Shown piece by piece: positions 47,143 through 59,706 of a DNA stretch of 64,000 nt. The translations under genes and the position numbers were made by a program. The notes beneath the pieces are model-generated. The model saw nothing but the letters and a program-made list of their open reading frames with translations, ran no database searches and was not told where the DNA came from. The stretch spans positions 19,109,326 to 19,173,325 of the forward strand of contig CP136069.1 in the NCBI GenBank assembly GCA_032622095.1. The letters are read 5' to 3'. Source of the stretch: Siphonodentalium dalli. Taxonomy: Eukaryota; Mollusca; Scaphopoda; Gadilida; Siphonodentaliidae. Each line of letters opens with the position of its first letter. Position 1 is the first letter of the stretch.

Positions 47143-50100
47143 CACGTGATTTCAGGGATGATCTCGTACAGGGTGGATTTCCACGGGGACAGTCTCAGTC
47201 CCGTGACAATCATTCAAATAGGCAACCCAGATATAGAGATCGGGAGGGGTCGGCTGAAAATACCTGTGATAGGTTTCCACGTGGACAATCTCAGTCCCGG
47301 GACATTCGTACAAATAGGCGACCCAGATATAGAGTTCGGGATGGGTCGGATGATGATGATCGTTATGATGGGTTTTGCAGGGGCCGGTCTCCATCCGAGG
47401 ATGACCGCACAAATAGGCGCCCCCGAAATAGAAATCGTGACTATAATAATCACGCAGATTCAGATTTTGAGGACCGTCCGCCAGAAAGACAGGCCCAATT
47501 TGATGGCCGTCATCCCCAAAACAAGAATAATCATTGGGATCAGGAAAGGGGTCGGCCTGGCCCAGCCTTTCATATGGGCCGGGGTCCGCAAGATATCAGA
47601 TTAAATGATAACAATCCTTTAGATGCAAGCAGCAATAATGGGGATGCTAGACCACGACAGGCTCCAAGAGTTCCCAACACTTTGGAATACAATGGCAGCC
47701 AAAGCTGGCAGCCCTCTAAATTTAAGGAATTATTTCTAAATCAGTTAGATAAATACAATTTCCGCACACAAGATGAAGAAGTACGTTATTTGGGAAACTG
47801 TCTATATGGATGGGCCAAAAAGTGGTTTGTTGAAATATTGGACAGTGAGCCCTCGATAGGGGTAGATGATTTGTTGGTAGAGTTACAATGGGAATCTTCA
47901 CAAAGGGATGCATCCCGAAATAACTCCAAATGCAGCAATAGGGATTATGGCTCGTCGTTTGCCTCTGATAGTTACCTTTCAGAATCGGAGCAGTCATACA
48001 GTTCCAATGATAATTACTTGAATGTCAGTCACGAGTTTGATTATAACATAAATACAAGCTGGGACATTGACTATGATTTGTCCCGTCAGTATAATAATTA
48101 TTCCACTGCCGTCTGGGAAGGTGCAGACTGGAAAATAACTTTGGATGGCCAAGAGTATTTTGACAATGAAACTTCTGTATCGGATTCAGTATTGAAATCA
48201 CAGCAGTTTGAGAATTCTGTGTACACAATTTCTGAGGGAGCATCAAATAAATCTGTGAGGCCAAAACACAGGGCTCATAAGAAATTGGAAGCACATCAGT
48301 ATACTATTGGTGCCAGCACTAGTACTTGCCAAACGCTTTCTTGGGATCCTGGTGACTCGATGGGCGACTATAGGTCTGCCCAGTTATACAAATCGACCAA
48401 ACTAGCAGATCCCAGATTTTGTAATCTGGCACAGTATAAAAGTAGTAAATCTAATTGCAATATTGTTGATGTACAGAATCAAAATGCAAAAGGCTCATCC
48501 TCTGGGTACTTGCCTCCTGAATCATCATGCAAGGGTGCATTTCAATTGAGTGCTCAGTACAATCGTCCTGTGTTCACTTCTGAATCAAATTCTGGGAATA
48601 TTTTTCCCACTAATCAACTGACAAAGCTTGATACAGTTAACGTCAGATCACAAGACAATTCATTTGGCACTTGCCAAGTGAGCACAGTGGAAAATAGGAA
48701 AGTTTCTCTTTCCTATGAACACCACTTGAACACAAGGGAATCGCCACAGTCGTCACCCAATGATTGTGTGAGTGTTCCCGTTAACCCAGTGTGTCAGAAC
48801 AATTCAAATGCACTTGCGTCACAAAGCGAAATGGGCGTTTTGAATGACCGCAAGTCTCATGATTATGGGAGTTTTTATTCCCAGTTTCATGTGAGTGAGA
48901 ATTCAGTTACGCCCGGTTCAGCCTCTGGTGACGACCCGAGGGAAATTGCAGTCACACAATTAAATCCTGCAGAAAACCTTTCTCGTTGTGGTGATAATTC
49001 GGAAGTGATTTGTTCCAAAATAAATCCACTTGCACCCAACTCAATTTCACATGAATATCTTTGCACATTCAGTGTAAATGTAACTTGTGAAACAGACTGC
49101 CACATAATTGCAGGATCACATGTGTTCTCAAGTCATGTCAAAAGTGAACCCAGCTACACAGGGAATCCATTAGTTCCCATTAGGGTGGTCACGGAATTGC
49201 AAAGTACATGTGATTTCCAAAGTATTCCAACATTTGACAAATTTTGTGAAGAAATAGAAAGTTGCAATGAAGTAGTGCATTCAGATGGGAGATCGCTCCC
49301 AGTAACAGAAAGTAAAGAACCTCTGTTTTGGAAAGCATGGATGAATGGCACATCACTGTCTTCAGACATGATTAATGCTAATTTGGAAATTGCACACTCT
49401 TCAAATATCCATAGAAGTGCAGGGACACATGTAAATATGGATTCTGATTTTGTAGAAGTTGATCTCGCATGTAATCGGGCATATTGCCCTGTACCTCCTG
49501 GTGTCACTTCATCAGAATTACATGTAAATCATTCTGTCCCTGCAGACGGGCTCACTGGCCCGACACATCTAAATGCAATTGTCATATCGCATTCTGAAAA
49601 CAATACTCCGGTATCTAAAAGCAGAAATGAAATAAAACATATTACATTAGATTCAGATTTATCAAACACTCAGTCTTGCAATGGTACTGAGGTTGATCAA
49701 GTCACAAACATTGGTTCTAATCCCTCTGGTACATCCATCAATGCACACATCACCGCATTGGATAGCAATACATACATGTATACTTCCCTACAAGATAACA
49801 GGTTTCTCTCACAAAGTGACAAGTATATGCAAATCACACAATCCAAACAGTGGGCTGACTGTGGTGAGCCCAATTCAACTGCTGTGACCAACAGCATACA
49901 TTTACATCACCTTGACACTCCTCATATGACCATAGCATTTGAAGAGATTGGAAATGTTGACTATGGTTTTCTGGCAGGGTTGTCAAATGAGAATAACCCG
50001 ATAGTTGTGGGTCATAAGAAGTCCTGTAAATGTAGCTTTCATGGCGACAGACTGCTGTCAGGTACACTGTTTCTGTCAGATGGTAAAGACAATCTGACAG

Positions 50101-50240
50101 GTGGCATTCACTTCAGAATTAATGTGGGCCACAAATATCGAACATCGCATTTTGGGCTTTCAGATTGGATCGGGCAGATGGTTCTTGCCCGAAAGACAAG
50201 CCCGCAAGCACTTTTGATGGCCACAATTCATCATATCTAA
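47143..50240 (+). pseudogene. gag-like protein, main part, after hAT insertion
   Basis: About 1030 codons. First come three ~40-residue basic repeats (FPRGQSQSRD...NRRPRYR). Then a capsid-like region (LEYNGSQSWQPSKFKELF, with YLGNCLYGWAKKWF) resembles the Ty3-type gag pattern in which a hydrophobic L-x-G-x-A-x-x-W segment is central. A long Ser/Asn/Thr-rich region of ~700 residues without recognised domains follows, and a stop at 50238-50240. No CCHC zinc knuckle, protease or polymerase motif. The ATG at 47085 used by a naive ORF call lies inside the hAT element. Frame is kept for 3 kb apart from the insertion, so selection or recent origin is likely. Confidence 0.75.
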
Positions 50241-51691
50241 ACTAGATAGTACAGATTGAACTCTCACCTCTCACTGGTACCAGTATTATAGACACACAAA
50301 CTAGGTTAAAGGGCATGTATTATTTGCCCTGTGAAATTTGGTCTCATAAAAAGTCATATTTTTGAGAAGTCATATTGCAAATTTATACAGTGAAGTATTT
50401 GTATTTGATGGGTGATAGTTATTGTGCTATAATACCCTATATTATTATATAAGGCCTAGTTTTAAGAGTAGAGGGAGGGGGTGAGAGGTCTATATTAATA
50501 GTACATAGAAAATCGGATGGGGACTCGGTCCCCGGGAACCAGATCCCTAGTTATTAGGTTCAAAATTAGAGGGAGTAGTGACCATGTGTACATGCAGTGG
50601 GTACTTGTACTGTTTTCTGTAAATGCAGATATCTGCTTCGGTGGTTGAGTGGGGAGTTTGTTCCCAGTTGTTACGTTTAGGGTGGGATACATCAGATATC
50701 ACCCACCACACAGGGGGCGTCACTTTGGAAAGTGATCCCAGATTCTGGTTAGTAGGCTGCAGTTGGGTCCCTGACCTGGGATTTGTCAGCGTTAAACTTT
50801 ACCTATTGAAAATTGGGTTTTGGGCGTGATGTACCCGTATCTCTACTAATGAACGGTGGTTAGTGGTTATATCGCCCGTTATGACTCATGACATCAATAT
50901 GGAGAACCGGATATGTATATGTATGCATTCTACATTTTAGGGGTGGGAACTCTGTCCCCAGTTAGCAAATATGACCATATTTTGTTGGGCATTGCCCAGA
51001 ACTAATATTCAAGTATTGTTGTGGGCTGACAAGCTAAAAGCCCAACCATCTATTGCTCAATGGAGTAATGCTAAATAAGGTCCCAAGGGATGTTTATATC
51101 TGTCTATGGCATGGGGCCTGCATAAGTGTGGCATGGTGTGGAAAGTGGGCTATGGCCCAGAGTTGGACTAATTACCCTCACAAGTCTATTTTTCTGCATA
51201 CAAGTAGATGTACAGTAGGTACCTGCTAATTTATATGCATTTGTTTAGTTTATAGTGTATATATCATCCATTTTTGGGGGTCATGGAGTACACCATACCC
51301 TGTTGATATAGCAATTTCGTGGTTTGTTGATCCATGTTTTGTGGAATCAGCATACCAGTATGTCCTGTAAATAGGAGGGTTGTGTTTTTTGAATAATTAG
51401 TATAGATAATTTCTGACATCATTCTGTCTGCAATACTCATTCTACTGGTATACACAAAAGCCTACTAAAGTCTGTCCAAAACGTCTGTAAACGTTTCTGA
51501 TACTCTACATATGGGCACGTCCATTTTTCCATATAAGCCCGAGTCAGTTTTTTAGCTTGGACCATGGCCATCGTCTTTGGGTATATGCTTTGTACATTTA
51601 TCCTACTTGTCTTAGCTAAATCCAGAAGCTTCTGAAATGCTGGGGGCTTGTTTCTCAGAGGGAGGGGGAGCGTTTATAAAACGGGGAGGTT

Positions 51692-52127
51692 TGTAGTGTC
51701 TTTAGGTTTCCTCCCCAGTAGAATAAGTTATTCTGAGCCATCCTGTAATGTCCAGTCAGTGTGTCCCCAGACAGGGCAGATTAGCTTCATGTCTAATGGG
51801 TTTGGCCCAGATCTGGGCCAGCAATCTGGGACAATTAGCAATCAGTTTGCCCCAACCTGGTTTAGCATGGAGTGGGGATTATGATCTTCCAGAGTGTGAC
51901 TGAGTGGCACAAGCTTGCCCTGCATGCATCTAATCCCCTGAATGCCCGAGGTCACTTGGTTGGGACATGGGCTGATAACATTCAGTTGGTATTCAAGATC
52001 TCTTATGGAAACATGTATTTGCTGAACAAACAGACAAAGAAGCCAGCGCTGGCCAAAGGTGGACCTGGTTGTCAAAGGTAACTAATCTATAAGAGATCAA
52101 AGGGTTTTAGTGTGGCAAGATGCTACA
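51692..52127 (+). repeat. 3' LTR of the gag-only retrotransposon
   Basis: 436 bp, TGTAG...CTACA, same length as the 5' LTR with only isolated differences (for example near 51793 and 52059). Followed by ACAG (52128-52131), the target duplication. Confidence 0.95.
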
Positions 52128-52199
52128 ACAGGTAATTCTAGATAGATAGATAGTATTGTGTTCCGGCGGATGAGGAAGTTGTTAAAAAAATACATTAAT

Positions 52200-53230
52200 G
52201 ATTGAAAGCAATGTTGTATTTACAGATTAAAACTTTTTGCAGTAAAACGTTGATGCATTCTTGTCCTCAGGCACAGCTATGCAGCTCCCTATTCAGGTCT
52301 TCTAGAGAGTTGCAGTTTACTACTTCTTTTGGCATGGAGTTCCATAGTCGTATCGCTGATGGAACGAATGAATACTTGTTGACATCAACCCTTGTATGAT
52401 GTTGTCGGTATTTCTGGTTATGTCCACGTGATGACAATTTGTACATTGTACTTCTCGAGAAGTGTCTTGTGGTCAATCGATACTAGTTCGTTGATACATT
52501 TGTAGAAGGTGGTGCATTTTGTAATGCCCCTTCTTTTCTTCAGTGGTGTCCATTCCAGAGATTGTACCATGGCTGGTGCACCACTCCTTCTGTGGTAGTT
52601 GTATTTTACCATGCATGCTGCCCTGTACCCTCTCTATCTTTTGGTGTTTCCATCGGTGTGTGGACTCCAGACGTTCGATGCGTACTCGGATATGGGTCGA
52701 ACCATCGCCTTGTAGCAACGCTCTCTGATAGCCAGTGTGCATTCTGATAAGTTTCCTCTTATGAAGGCCGTGGTTGAGTTCGCCTTTGCACACATTTGGT
52801 TGATATGGGTGTTCCAACTCATGTCATTTTGGAAGGTGATCCCCAAGTATTTTGCTGTTGTAACAGAGTTGAGCTGTTTGTCTTGGATGTAGTAGTGACT
52901 TTTGATAATGTTCTTGTTGTTGTTGATAGTTATAGCCTTGCATTTGTCTTCATTGAACTTCATTTGCCATTCTTGCTCCCAGTTCTTTTTGAAGTTCTAA
53001 GGCATCCTTCTCCGACTTGATGGATCTGTACAGCAAGCAGTTGGTCAGCATATAGACGAGGTGTCGCTGTCACGTGTTTGGCTAAGTCGTTGATGTATAT
53101 CAAGAAGAACAATGGTCCCATCACAGTTCCTTGGGGCACTCCAGATGTTACATTTGCTGAGCTTGAGTGTTGATCCTCAAGGACTATCTGACTTCTTTAC
53201 GATGAGAAATCACTTATCCAGTCTCACCAT
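52200..53230 (-). pseudogene. Degenerate non-LTR retrotransposon (CR1/Jockey-like RT)
   Basis: Read on the minus strand: SGVPQGTVMGPLFFLIYINDL-type fingers/palm sequence near 53090-53155, then PRLYAD at the catalytic YADD site, where a frameshift hits the second Asp. KFNEDKCKAI, AKYLGITFQNDMSW and PISEYASNVW follow, then further frameshifts, ending with SFVPSAIRLWNSMPKEVV near 52340. At least three frame changes; no intact ORF. Different from the element at 42346. Confidence 0.82.
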
Positions 53231-54834
53231 ATATTTTCATTCGGTACTCTCCGGGGCAAGTTGAAGTAAAAAAATCCCTGGATCGGTGCTTCGAAAATTG
53301 CTCTAATCGGACATTTGTCACTTGTTGAAAATACACAACTGGCCGACTTGTGATAATTATTGTGATAATTATGATGTCAGATCATGATGACGACTGGTGA
53401 TAACGATGGTGCAACAGGATGATGATAGTGGCGATGATGGTAATGATGATGACAACCATGATTATAACAATAAGTGTATGATGTATCCATCAAGAATTAT
53501 AAGTTCATAGTTTTACTATAATATGTAATGTCATACTTGAGATTGAGCTGCAAAATGCAAATGCTGGTGACACAAGTGTTAGAATGTGTAAATTAGTAAA
53601 ATTTAGTGAGGTCCATTTGCAAGAAATAACTCGCTTGAATGTATAATATGTAGATGAATTTGTCTATGATTGATGAATTCATCTAAATTAATGTAGATAG
53701 ATGAATATGTGGTTTTTCAGACCTGTTCAATCAATGATCATATACTGCATTCATTACAAGTTGACTAATTTGCATGATGGTTCATTGTTCATCCTGCACA
53801 GGCTGTGTGGCCCAGACTGCATTGTAACTGCGAAAGCAGCTTACTCTGATAGTTTATAAATGTTAGATTATAGATTACTTTTTTATAAAATATTTATAAT
53901 AAAATCTGATAATTATGTCAGCCTGCCTATGATTTATCTACTCCCATTCTGATTCCTTTTGATGTAAACAGTATTTAAACCATATAATTCATAAAGTAAT
54001 TAAAATTTAATAACAAGTTATGGAGGGGATTCGATAGCAAGTTGATAGCTTATATGTGTCATCTCCGGTTATGGTGTGTCCGAGCCCACACCGTCAGTGT
54101 GCTTAGATTAAGTGTGATGTATTTCAGACAATTTGATGTTCATAGTTGGCGTTCATTTATTTTTTGTCTCGCATTAACTCACGTGGTGGACTCGTTCGAT
54201 AGGTGTCTCGATATTAAGTTTTGTGGAATAAACGGTTTAAGTGAGACCAAGAGTTGGTATTTGTAATACAGTTGGTATTAGAAAAATTAATATCAGATCA
54301 GTGGGAGAGAAAGGGAGAATTAGATAGTAATGTTTCAGATAGAAGGGAGTTTAAAGATAAGTGGATAATCTGATGTAGACATAATGATTTTGAAGAACTG
54401 ATACCTTTTGCTTTCTTCACAGACCATGGACCCTTTGAGTTCTCCTTTGCCTTCTGAGAGACACATGTGATGGCTAGTTCTTGGCAAAGGAATTGATTCC
54501 TTGACAATTTCACCCAAGCCTATATGGACAGTATAGGTCACGAAGCTGCGGAAGGGAAGTGTTATGGTTATATCTGCATAATGTGTGATATAGGAGGGTA
54601 CGTATCTATATATATATATATATATATATCTGATTGGGTGGAGGTTCTGGACCAGTATGATGTGTTTATCATTAATAGGTTTTATCAACACTGCTCATTC
54701 CACAATACCGGTACCTCTATCAATAAATATTTCATCATGTTATGTCTTATCGGCTGGAAGAATGTTAAGCATTCAATTAACTACGTGTACCGTACATGTA
54801 TGATAAACCTTACCATTTCATTTAAAACTCTCAG
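53231..54834. other. Intergenic, nothing recognised
   Basis: Contains a GATGATG-rich low-complexity patch (53370-53470) and an (AT)n run (54608-54631). No exon-like frame supported. Confidence 0.3.
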
Positions 54835-54972
54835 GGTGACATCTAGATGGGAGCCATATTTTTTTTTCCGGAATTCAATCAAAAACATGACTGCCAGCGC
54901 CCATCTTGGATTTTACTCTTTGCATGAATAAACCCTCGGCACAGTTGACAGGCCATGTTCCTCATCTGATCA

Positions 54973-55854
54973 TAGAGCTGGGACGGTTATGCGGTTAACC
55001 GGTTAACCACCAACTATGGCCGTGACCGGTCACGGATTTGCCGTGGTCGGTTAACCGTAACATCACTATTATAGTGTATGATCACTGTGATGGTCAGCTA
55101 TAACTGGCTATATGAGGGTTAATCTGTCTCCGTCAATTAAAATGAATCCGAGATTGACGGAACAACATCAAACGCGGTGTGTCGGCTCGTTGAAGGCTAC
55201 ATTTAACAGCCTGCCGACGTCAAAACGAAACATCAAAGGGTCAGCACACGTGTGATCTTACAACATTGTCTGCTTGGGACTCCCGGCCCTTCAATCCACC
55301 TTCAATCCACCCCCCCCCCCCCCCCCCCCCCCCCCCCGGACAACATCACATACCAACGTATATGTAAGTATTTCATTAAGAATAAATAATAATTGTTCGC
55401 CCACCCAGCTACCGGAAATTGCGGAATAATCAATAAAATATTCCGGAATGTATATTAAACCTTTCTAGTCGTCACTTCCGTGTCGGTGTGTTCAGCTTCC
55501 CGCCCGATCACATATCCCGGTGGCGATGGAGTAATTTTACAAGGACAATAAATGAACACAACACAGCCTCACAGGGGAATGACATTGTATATTTATTTTA
55601 TTCAGTAATAAATTGAAGATGTGTACTTAATTAGATATGTGATTATGTGTGTCATGGGTGACAACTTCTTTGTATAATGGGCAGGAGCCGTTCTCAAACT
55701 TACCATGTCAGTGAGTGCTCATCACAATCATCGCCGTTCTGCATACTGGGCTTACCCACCCATAATAGTACCTATAATATGTGGTTAACCGGTTAATCAC
55801 GGTTTTTTGCCGTTCATAACCGGTCACGAAAAACCCATAACCGTCCCAGCTCTA
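54973..55854. mobile_element. hAT MITE with TAGAGCTGGGACGG ends
   Basis: Ends TAGAGCTGGGACGGTTATG / CATAACCGTCCCAGCTCTA, with a perfect 8-bp target duplication TCTGATCA (54965-54972, 55855-55862). Subterminal GGTTAACCGG motifs. No transposase. It contains a run of 28 C at 55310-55337. Confidence 0.93.
55310..55337. repeat. Poly-C tract (28 C)
   Basis: Uninterrupted C run inside the hAT MITE; the opposite strand is a G run able to form G-quadruplex. Length may be an assembly estimate. Confidence 0.9.
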
Positions 55855-57169
55855 TCTGATCATCAGCAAACTTCATATGGATCTTTGGGTTGACCTCTAA
55901 ATGGGAGCCATAGATAATTTCCGAAATTTGTTGAAAAACATGGCTGCCAGTGGCCATTTTGGATTTTACTCTTTGCATGAATAAACCCACAACACAGCCG
56001 ACAGGCCACATTCCTCATCTGATCGTCAGCAAACTTCAAACGATTCTTTGGGTTGACCTCTAAATGGGAGCCATAAATTATTTCCGAAATTCGTTAAAAA
56101 AAAACATGGCCACCATCAGCCATTTTCGATTTCAAATTTGAATCCATCAGGACACCCTGCAGCCTGCATTTATTTGAGAAATGTTTTTGAAATTTTACAG
56201 GCATGTTTAAAATTACCTTTAGATGGGAGCTATCAATTTGAATGATTTTTGATGAATAACATAGATGCCGGCAGCCTACTTGTATTTTGCTCTTTGCATG
56301 ACTAAATCCTTTGGCACGACCTACAGATCACATCCCTTGAACGATCATCACTAAACTTCATATGGATCATCAGTGTGACCTCTAGATGGGAGCCATAAAT
56401 TTTTCTGAAATTTGTTAAAAACCATGGCCATCAGCAGCCTTCTTGAATTCAAATTTGAACCCGTTGGCACACCCTGCAGCCGCATTTATCGGAAAAATAT
56501 TTTTAAACTTTACAGGCATGTTTTGGATCACCTCTAGATGGGAGCTATCACTTTTTTCTGAATTTATTGAAAAACATGGCCGCTGGATTTTACTCTTTGC
56601 ATGACTAACTACTAAATGATCCTATAGACCACATACGTCATTATCACAAAACTTCACATGTATCTTCTGGGTGACCACTAGATGGGAGCCATAAAAAATT
56701 TCCGAATTTAGTTGAAAAACATGGCCATCTTGGATTTTACTCTTTTAATGACTAAATCCTTTGGCATGCCCTACATGCCACATCCCTCATCCGATCTTCA
56801 ACAAACTTTATATGATTCATCCGAGTGACCTCTAAATGGGAGCTTTCTAATTTTTCCGAAATTCATTAAAAACATGGCCACCAGCAGCTATTGGCACATC
56901 CTGCAGCCCACATTTATTGGTGAAATGTTTGAAATGAAAATAATTTCATCTACACGATTCAAGCCATTTAATGAAACTTTTTTACTTTCCTTCTTCTGTG
57001 TCAGCATAAATAAACGCCTCCCCAAGTTTATAAAGTGTGTCATTGACACATTCCTTGTTGAATCCCGAAAGTTGAATTTTTTTGGCATGCAAGATCGATA
57101 GCATGCCTCACAGAATCTGAAGACTGTTTCATTGACTTAAAATTGTTTTCACTTTTATATCTTGCGCAG

Positions 57170-57237
57170 GTCTAGTGTTCAATGAAAAAGCAGAATGGAT
57201 TCAGATGTATAATAAGTAGACCCAAGTAACCCAACAG
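57170..57237 (+). other. Possible non-coding or stop-bearing exon
   Basis: A 68-base stretch between an acceptor-like TTATATCTTGCGCAG and a donor CAACAG|GTATGT. Read in the flotillin phase it gives one codon then TAG. It could be an untranslated exon or a splice-site coincidence; it lies shortly after the end of a degenerate repeat. Weak call. Confidence 0.15.
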
Positions 57238-57692
57238 GTATGTTAGTAATTCCGAGGGAAATTTTCATCTCTGCATTTGGTTCTCAGAATATTTTATTCA
57301 CTAGAAAACACAAATAGGTCAATAGCAAAGCACTGTTTACACACTAAACTCTGCCCCGCTTAACTACCATATTTTGGTCGTATTGATGTTTTGTGTTGAT
57401 TGTCATGCAGCGAGTGAGACAATTTATGCCCCAATATTTGGTCCTAATCCTATAGTTTTGACATGTGCTTTCTCACTGGTTCACAATTGAGCTGAGTTGT
57501 ACTTGTAAAGCATGTGCCAAAACTATAGGACTAAGACCAATGGTGGGCATGAATCGTCTTGCTCGTAGCATAGAGTGTGTTAACATTGCCTAAGAGAGGA
57601 AACAATTGTCTGTTTCCAGATAGCCGCTGCATAAACTAAACTTGAGAGTAGATGGCATCAAAATGTTGTAAATTGAAACAAACAGCCTGAGC

Positions 57693-57761
57693 TGTTAGTT
57701 ACCTAGATGGTTGATAGTAACGCCCTCAGTATCCTGTAACGATAATGAAAGTACATTAACA
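57693..57761 (-). repeat. 69-bp terminal repeat of copia-type element (3' LTR)
   Basis: Begins TGTTAGTTACCTAG and ends GTACATTAACA on the + strand, with TGTTA/TAACA ends. Differs from 60424-60492 at one or two positions. The outer flank TGAGC (57688-57692) is the target duplication. Confidence 0.85.
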
Positions 57762-57930
57762 TTGCTGCTGCTTCTTCTACTTGTCTTCTAAAGAAATCGT
57801 TCCAATGCCGCTGCTTCTTCTTGTCTTTTACAGAAGTCGTTATAACATCTTAATTTTTTTTTTTTTCTTTGAAGAATAAACAGCACAGAAATTGTCCAAT
57901 ATACAATATTTACAGTTCTGCATCCATCAT

Positions 57931-59706
57931 CTACAACATTGACTTCTGTAGCACTTCCAGTAATTCCTTAGAAGAAGCGCCACGTTTTGTCAGACAGTCT
58001 GCAAGTTGTTTCTTGCCATTTATCCAGAAAACTTCAATTTCATTCTCTCTGACCATTTCTCTCAGTCTTGCTATATCAACCCTCACACGTCGGTCTGTAA
58101 CCGTTTTAGACGTTTGTAATGTGTCTTTTAAGGATGCACTGTCTGTGTAACACAATACAAGAGGAAGCGATGGTAGTCCAAACACTTCTTGTGCCAATGA
58201 CGATACCAGAAATCCAGCATCCGCTGCCTCACTCAAAGCCAATGTCTCCGATGCCAAATGACTTTTTGTAACTCGATTAAGTTTCTTTGATTGCCATGTC
58301 ATTGGTACCATCATGTTGTTACTTCCTTGAAGAAATACAATGAATGCTCCTTGTGATGAACCATCTTTCAAACTGGCGTACGTGGCATCTGAATATGTGA
58401 TCACTTTTAACAGTTCTGGTTTGCCTAGATTCGGAAATTTAATATCGGCTTTCGTAGATTTCACCTTAGACAATGCTTTGTTGGCTTCGTCTATCATCTG
58501 TATGGTTGGATGTTTTCCCATATTACTGATAATACAGCTCTCAAAACTAAAATCTGGACGTGTTTGAGAAGTCACCCACAACATTTGACCACTGAGTCGC
58601 TTCATTTCCTTCTTCTCCCCTTGTGTCAGTTCATCTGTCTTACTAGGATGTGGTCTTTCCAACTGAATTGGTATGATGGTTGGAATATATTGTTCCTGGT
58701 TGACACTAATTCTTTTTGAAGTTTGAAACACATTCAGCCCTAAATACTTAAAAGAGCCATTGACGTGCATGCTGATCTTGAATATTCCTTCAAGCTTCTG
58801 AATCACATTACAATGAAATTGTTCATCTCCGCAAAAGGCAAAGTCATCAACATGGCTGACAAGAATTCCTTTCAGAGTCCCATCTTCATTGTGCCACAAG
58901 AATAGTGCATTATCGTAACTACTGATTGTTGCACCAAGTTTCAACAAAACTCTTCTCACTTTATCATACCATGATCTTGGCGCATCGTTGAGTCCATAAA
59001 TACAGCGTTTGAGGCGCCACACTGTATCCTTAGAGCACACATCTTTTGGCAGCTTCAAATAAATGTCTCTATCTATTGGGTATCCTTGAAGAAATGCAGC
59101 AGAGATATCAATTGAATGTAATTCCCATGACATTGTAGATGAAGTTACAAAAACCATCTGTAGACTCTCCCTGCTACAGGTTGGAGAATCTGTGGTCAGG
59201 TCACTAGAATTTTCTTCAAACCCTCTAGCCACCAAGCGGGCCTTAACTTTTCTTTCACCATCAGCTGTAAACTTCTCTGTTATTATCCATCTTGATGAAA
59301 TTGTAGGCTGATTAATATAAGGAACAGCCTCAAATATATCATTCTGTTTCATGTTATTCAGTTCTTTCTCTTTGGCATCAACAACTTCTTGTGAATGTTC
59401 CTCATCGATAGTCATTAGTACAGCACTTTCCATCTCCGGTACATCAGTCCATGAATCAACCTTATCCCAATTTACACATATCGGTTCCTCATCACCAATT
59501 ACATGAACATTGATCCATTGTTGATATTTTCCTGTTTGTTTCAGCTGAACACTCAATATTTTTCCGTGATGCCAATCGTCACTTGAGTCTAACTTGAATA
59601 ACTTGAATTTGACACAACTGTTCCTCTTTGGCTTCACTGAATTGTCCTTAATATCATGATCAATCATGTTTTGTGGTGCAACCTCGTCCTCCTCGACCTC
59701 TTCCAC
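57931..59706 (-). pseudogene. Copia-type reverse transcriptase-RNase H (integrase missing)
   Basis: 591 codons without a stop. The N-terminal ~90 residues (DWHHGKILSVQLKQTGKYQQ) look like the region just before RT in animal copia elements. RT follows: RWIITEKFTADGERKVKARL and VARGFEE, then SIDISAAFLQGYP with the catalytic Asp, RCIYGLNDAPRSWYDK, and VSHVDDFAF (a HVDD form of YVDD). RNase H shows YSDATYA, ASETLALSEA and CYTDSASLKD, keeping the Asp-Glu-Asp set. The frame is intact, so decay is recent, or another copy supplies missing functions. The first ATG is not a natural start; it comes from the deletion junction. Confidence 0.88.

Larger units (their letters stand above)
44311..52127 (+). 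mobile_element. LTR retrotransposon with gag-like frame but no pol
   Basis: Two equal 436-bp LTRs (TGTAG...CTACA) with a 4-bp target duplication ACAG (44307-44310, 52128-52131). A purine tract (GAGGGAGGGGGAGCG, ~51658-51672, and CGGGGAGG at ~51682) lies before the 3' LTR. The interior encodes one long gag-like frame, cut by a hAT MITE. No protease, reverse transcriptase, RNase H or integrase motif appears in any frame, although 1.4 kb follow the gag stop. It matches the description of non-autonomous LTR elements that keep gag (TR-GAG type). Near-identical LTRs imply recent insertion. Confidence 0.9.
54835..57055 (+). mobile_element. Helentron-like element, family 2 relative, copy C, split by a hAT MITE
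   Basis: Diverged tandem units with CTCTTTGCATGAATAAACCC and GACCTCTAAATGGGAGCCAT. The right end keeps the terminal hairpin TGTGTCATTGACACA. The left end is missing. Split at 54973-55854 by a hAT MITE. Confidence 0.5.
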
